A stretch of 32,874 bases of DNA from Chitinophagaceae bacterium (GTDB lineage: Bacteria > Bacteroidota > Bacteroidia > Chitinophagales > Chitinophagaceae), in contig JACMLY010000135.1 of assembly GCA_014379345.1 (NCBI GenBank), positions 1 to 32,874 on the forward strand, given 5' to 3'. The notes under the pieces were generated by a model. It saw only the letters and a list, made by a program, of their open reading frames with translations. It did no database searches and had not been told where the DNA came from. A program made the position numbers and the translations under genes. Position 1 is the stretch's first letter. Every line of letters begins with the position of its first letter. Positions 31,652 through 32,874 of the stretch are shown here, piece after piece.

Positions 31652-32874
31652 TTATTGTCTTTGCTCTACATTTACTTTAACGCCTTCACTATGACTTGTA
31701 AACTCCGGGGCATACATGCACTGGATGGTTGTTACGCCATTGCTGTATGTACCTGCATGCGTGACGAACATTGGGTATTCAAATACATAAGTTCCTTTGG
31801 GAAGCCAGTTGAAAAAGAAATTGGTGCTGGCATCTTTTGTTGATTCGTAATATCCAAGTCCACCCTGCCATTTGAATTGGCTGATCACATTTACAGGTTC
31901 CATGCAGGCGCCGCGCATGTCTTTCATGTGCACGTATTCCATATTGCGGTCTGATCTTAACTCTATCCGCACTTTTATTTTATCGCCCACTTTTAATATT
32001 TCTCCTTCGTTGACTGGATGAAGCACCGGGCCGCGGTCGGAGTTTCTTTCAATAAATAGTTTTTTGGTAAGTTGTAACGGGGTCGCAGCTGTGGTGATCT
32101 TATCAAGGTCTTCAAAATACTGCCAGTAAACTGCTCCCCATGATGGTGCCGCTGTGCCCGCAGAACCATTGGTGATGAATACCTGCACATCACCCATTGC
32201 CGGTTTTACTGATTTGCCATCGATTGTTTTTTTGAAATAGCCGGTTCCTGCTTCTGTTGGCTGATCAGTACTTTTTATGGTTTGATCGCCTAGTACAATT
32301 CTAACTTCCGGTGTGCTTGCCAACCAGTCACTGCCTTGAAGTAACAATGCATAACAGGCATCGGCCGTGGCTTTTGTTGTTCTCCAGTTTTGTGTCTGCT
32401 TTTGTTTGAGCAGCCACGTTTTCATGTCTTCCACCGCTTTCTTGTCATTGGTTATTTCGGTGAAGGTTTCAATCAATAAGGATTGTGATTCTATAGGGGC
32501 CTGGTGCCAATAATATCCTCCCGACAGGTCTTTCCAGTACATGCCCATTTCCTCACTGATCAAGGCATTTTGTTTGAGGGATGCAGTGATATTCTTTGCC
32601 GTTTGAGGATCGCCCGTGCGGTTCAATGATAACGCGATCATGCCCTGCATATATTTATTTTGTTGCAGCCAGAATTGCTGTGATTGTTTGCGGTAGTATG
32701 TATACGCTTTAAGCGTTTCCCCACTTACCTCGATGTTTATAAAGAAACTCCGCATATATAAAAACTGGATCTGTACATACCCAATATTGCTGCTTGCAAG
32801 GTTTACTTTGTGTTTGATAAGATAGTCGTAATCTTCTTTTAGTTTTTTATCGAGATATACGAGAGCCAATTTAA
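31652..32874 (-). CDS. Alpha-2-macroglobulin family protein, C-terminal part (cut by window edge)
   Basis: The frame stays open to the right edge, so this is the last 400-odd residues of a larger protein; full bacterial A2M proteins usually run 1,500-2,000 aa. Residues up to about 190 are a helical thioester-domain-like toroid (IESQSLLIETFTEIT, TTKATADACYALLLQGSDWL). The rest is macroglobulin-like beta domains and the receptor-binding-like end (LHPVNEGEILKVGDKIKVRIELRSDR, GYYESTKDASTNFFFNWLPKGTYVFEYPMFVTHAG). The thioester motif itself would lie outside the window. Such proteins trap proteases in the periplasm or at the cell surface. Confidence 0.85.
   Translation of the reverse strand, partial: KLALVYLDKKLKEDYDYLIKHKVNLASSNIGYVQIQFLYMRSFFINIEVSGETLKAYTYYRKQSQQFWLQQNKYMQGMIALSLNRTGDPQTAKNITASLKQNALISEEMGMYWKDLSGGYYWHQAPIESQSLLIETFTEITNDKKAVEDMKTWLLKQKQTQNWRTTKATADACYALLLQGSDWLASTPEVRIVLGDQTIKSTDQPTEAGTGYFKKTIDGKSVKPAMGDVQVFITNGSAGTAAPSWGAVYWQYFEDLDKITTAATPLQLTKKLFIERNSDRGPVLHPVNEGEILKVGDKIKVRIELRSDRNMEYVHMKDMRGACMEPVNVISQFKWQGGLGYYESTKDASTNFFFNWLPKGTYVFEYPMFVTHAGTYSNGVTTIQCMYAPEFTSHSEGVKVNVEQRQ

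Overview
The window looks like chromosome from a Bacteroidota bacterium, most likely Chitinophagaceae or a close relative (inference). Several signs agree: Bacteroidota-type promoters (TTTG/TTG, then about 17-21 nt, then TAnnTTTG), a DUF6089 outer-membrane barrel, a type IX secretion (T9SS) C-terminal sorting domain, stress proteins of the PA2169, DUF4142 and DUF6496 families, an AK-HSD fusion ThrA, and intergenic palindromes of kinds common in this phylum. There are no tRNA, rRNA, CRISPR, phage or transposase genes.

Layout. 1-3750: SemiSWEET, low-affinity iron-permease-like protein and topoisomerase IB in a tight operon, a lysine-rich DUF6496 protein on the other strand, then PA2169-family and DUF4142 stress proteins ending at a clear terminator. 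3841-8849 (+): threonine operon thrA-thrB-thrC. 8869-14600 (-): methionine cluster metB, metY, metX, hom, tail to tail with the threonine operon. 14600-18752 (+): an inverted-repeat element, then uvrA, a 5'(3')-deoxyribonucleotidase and an unrecognised gene. 18818-22000 (-): a lipoprotein, a repeat-filled gap, a tiny T9SS-tailed secreted protein, a DUF6089 protein and an ElaA-type acetyltransferase. 22041-25904: PhyH-like dioxygenase, rarA, an esterase and a small membrane protein. 25993-32874: aspS, two tandem MtfA-like peptidase genes (the second frameshifted), a membrane protein, an FAD oxidoreductase and the C-terminal part of an alpha-2-macroglobulin-like protein cut by the window edge.

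The most interesting layer is how the aspartate-family genes are controlled. Three different cis-acting devices can be read directly. A SAM-I riboswitch with terminator precedes metB. A 28-codon leader ORF ending ITSIITIITTR precedes thrA. A 28-codon leader ORF containing KYCSCCICCCRK precedes metY. Each leader ORF starts only a few nucleotides after a Bacteroidota-type promoter, and in each the regulatory codons run into a hairpin whose 3' arm can pair instead with a downstream segment. This suggests that threonine/isoleucine supply, cysteine supply and SAM are sensed separately. I see no textbook terminator after either leader, so the output mechanism is open.

A second theme is palindromic repeats pressing on gene ends. 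A GTCGAC-rich repeat lies at the 3' ends of thrB, thrC/hom and metB and encodes the last residues of MetB. Another 15-bp inverted repeat contains the stop of the PhyH-like gene.
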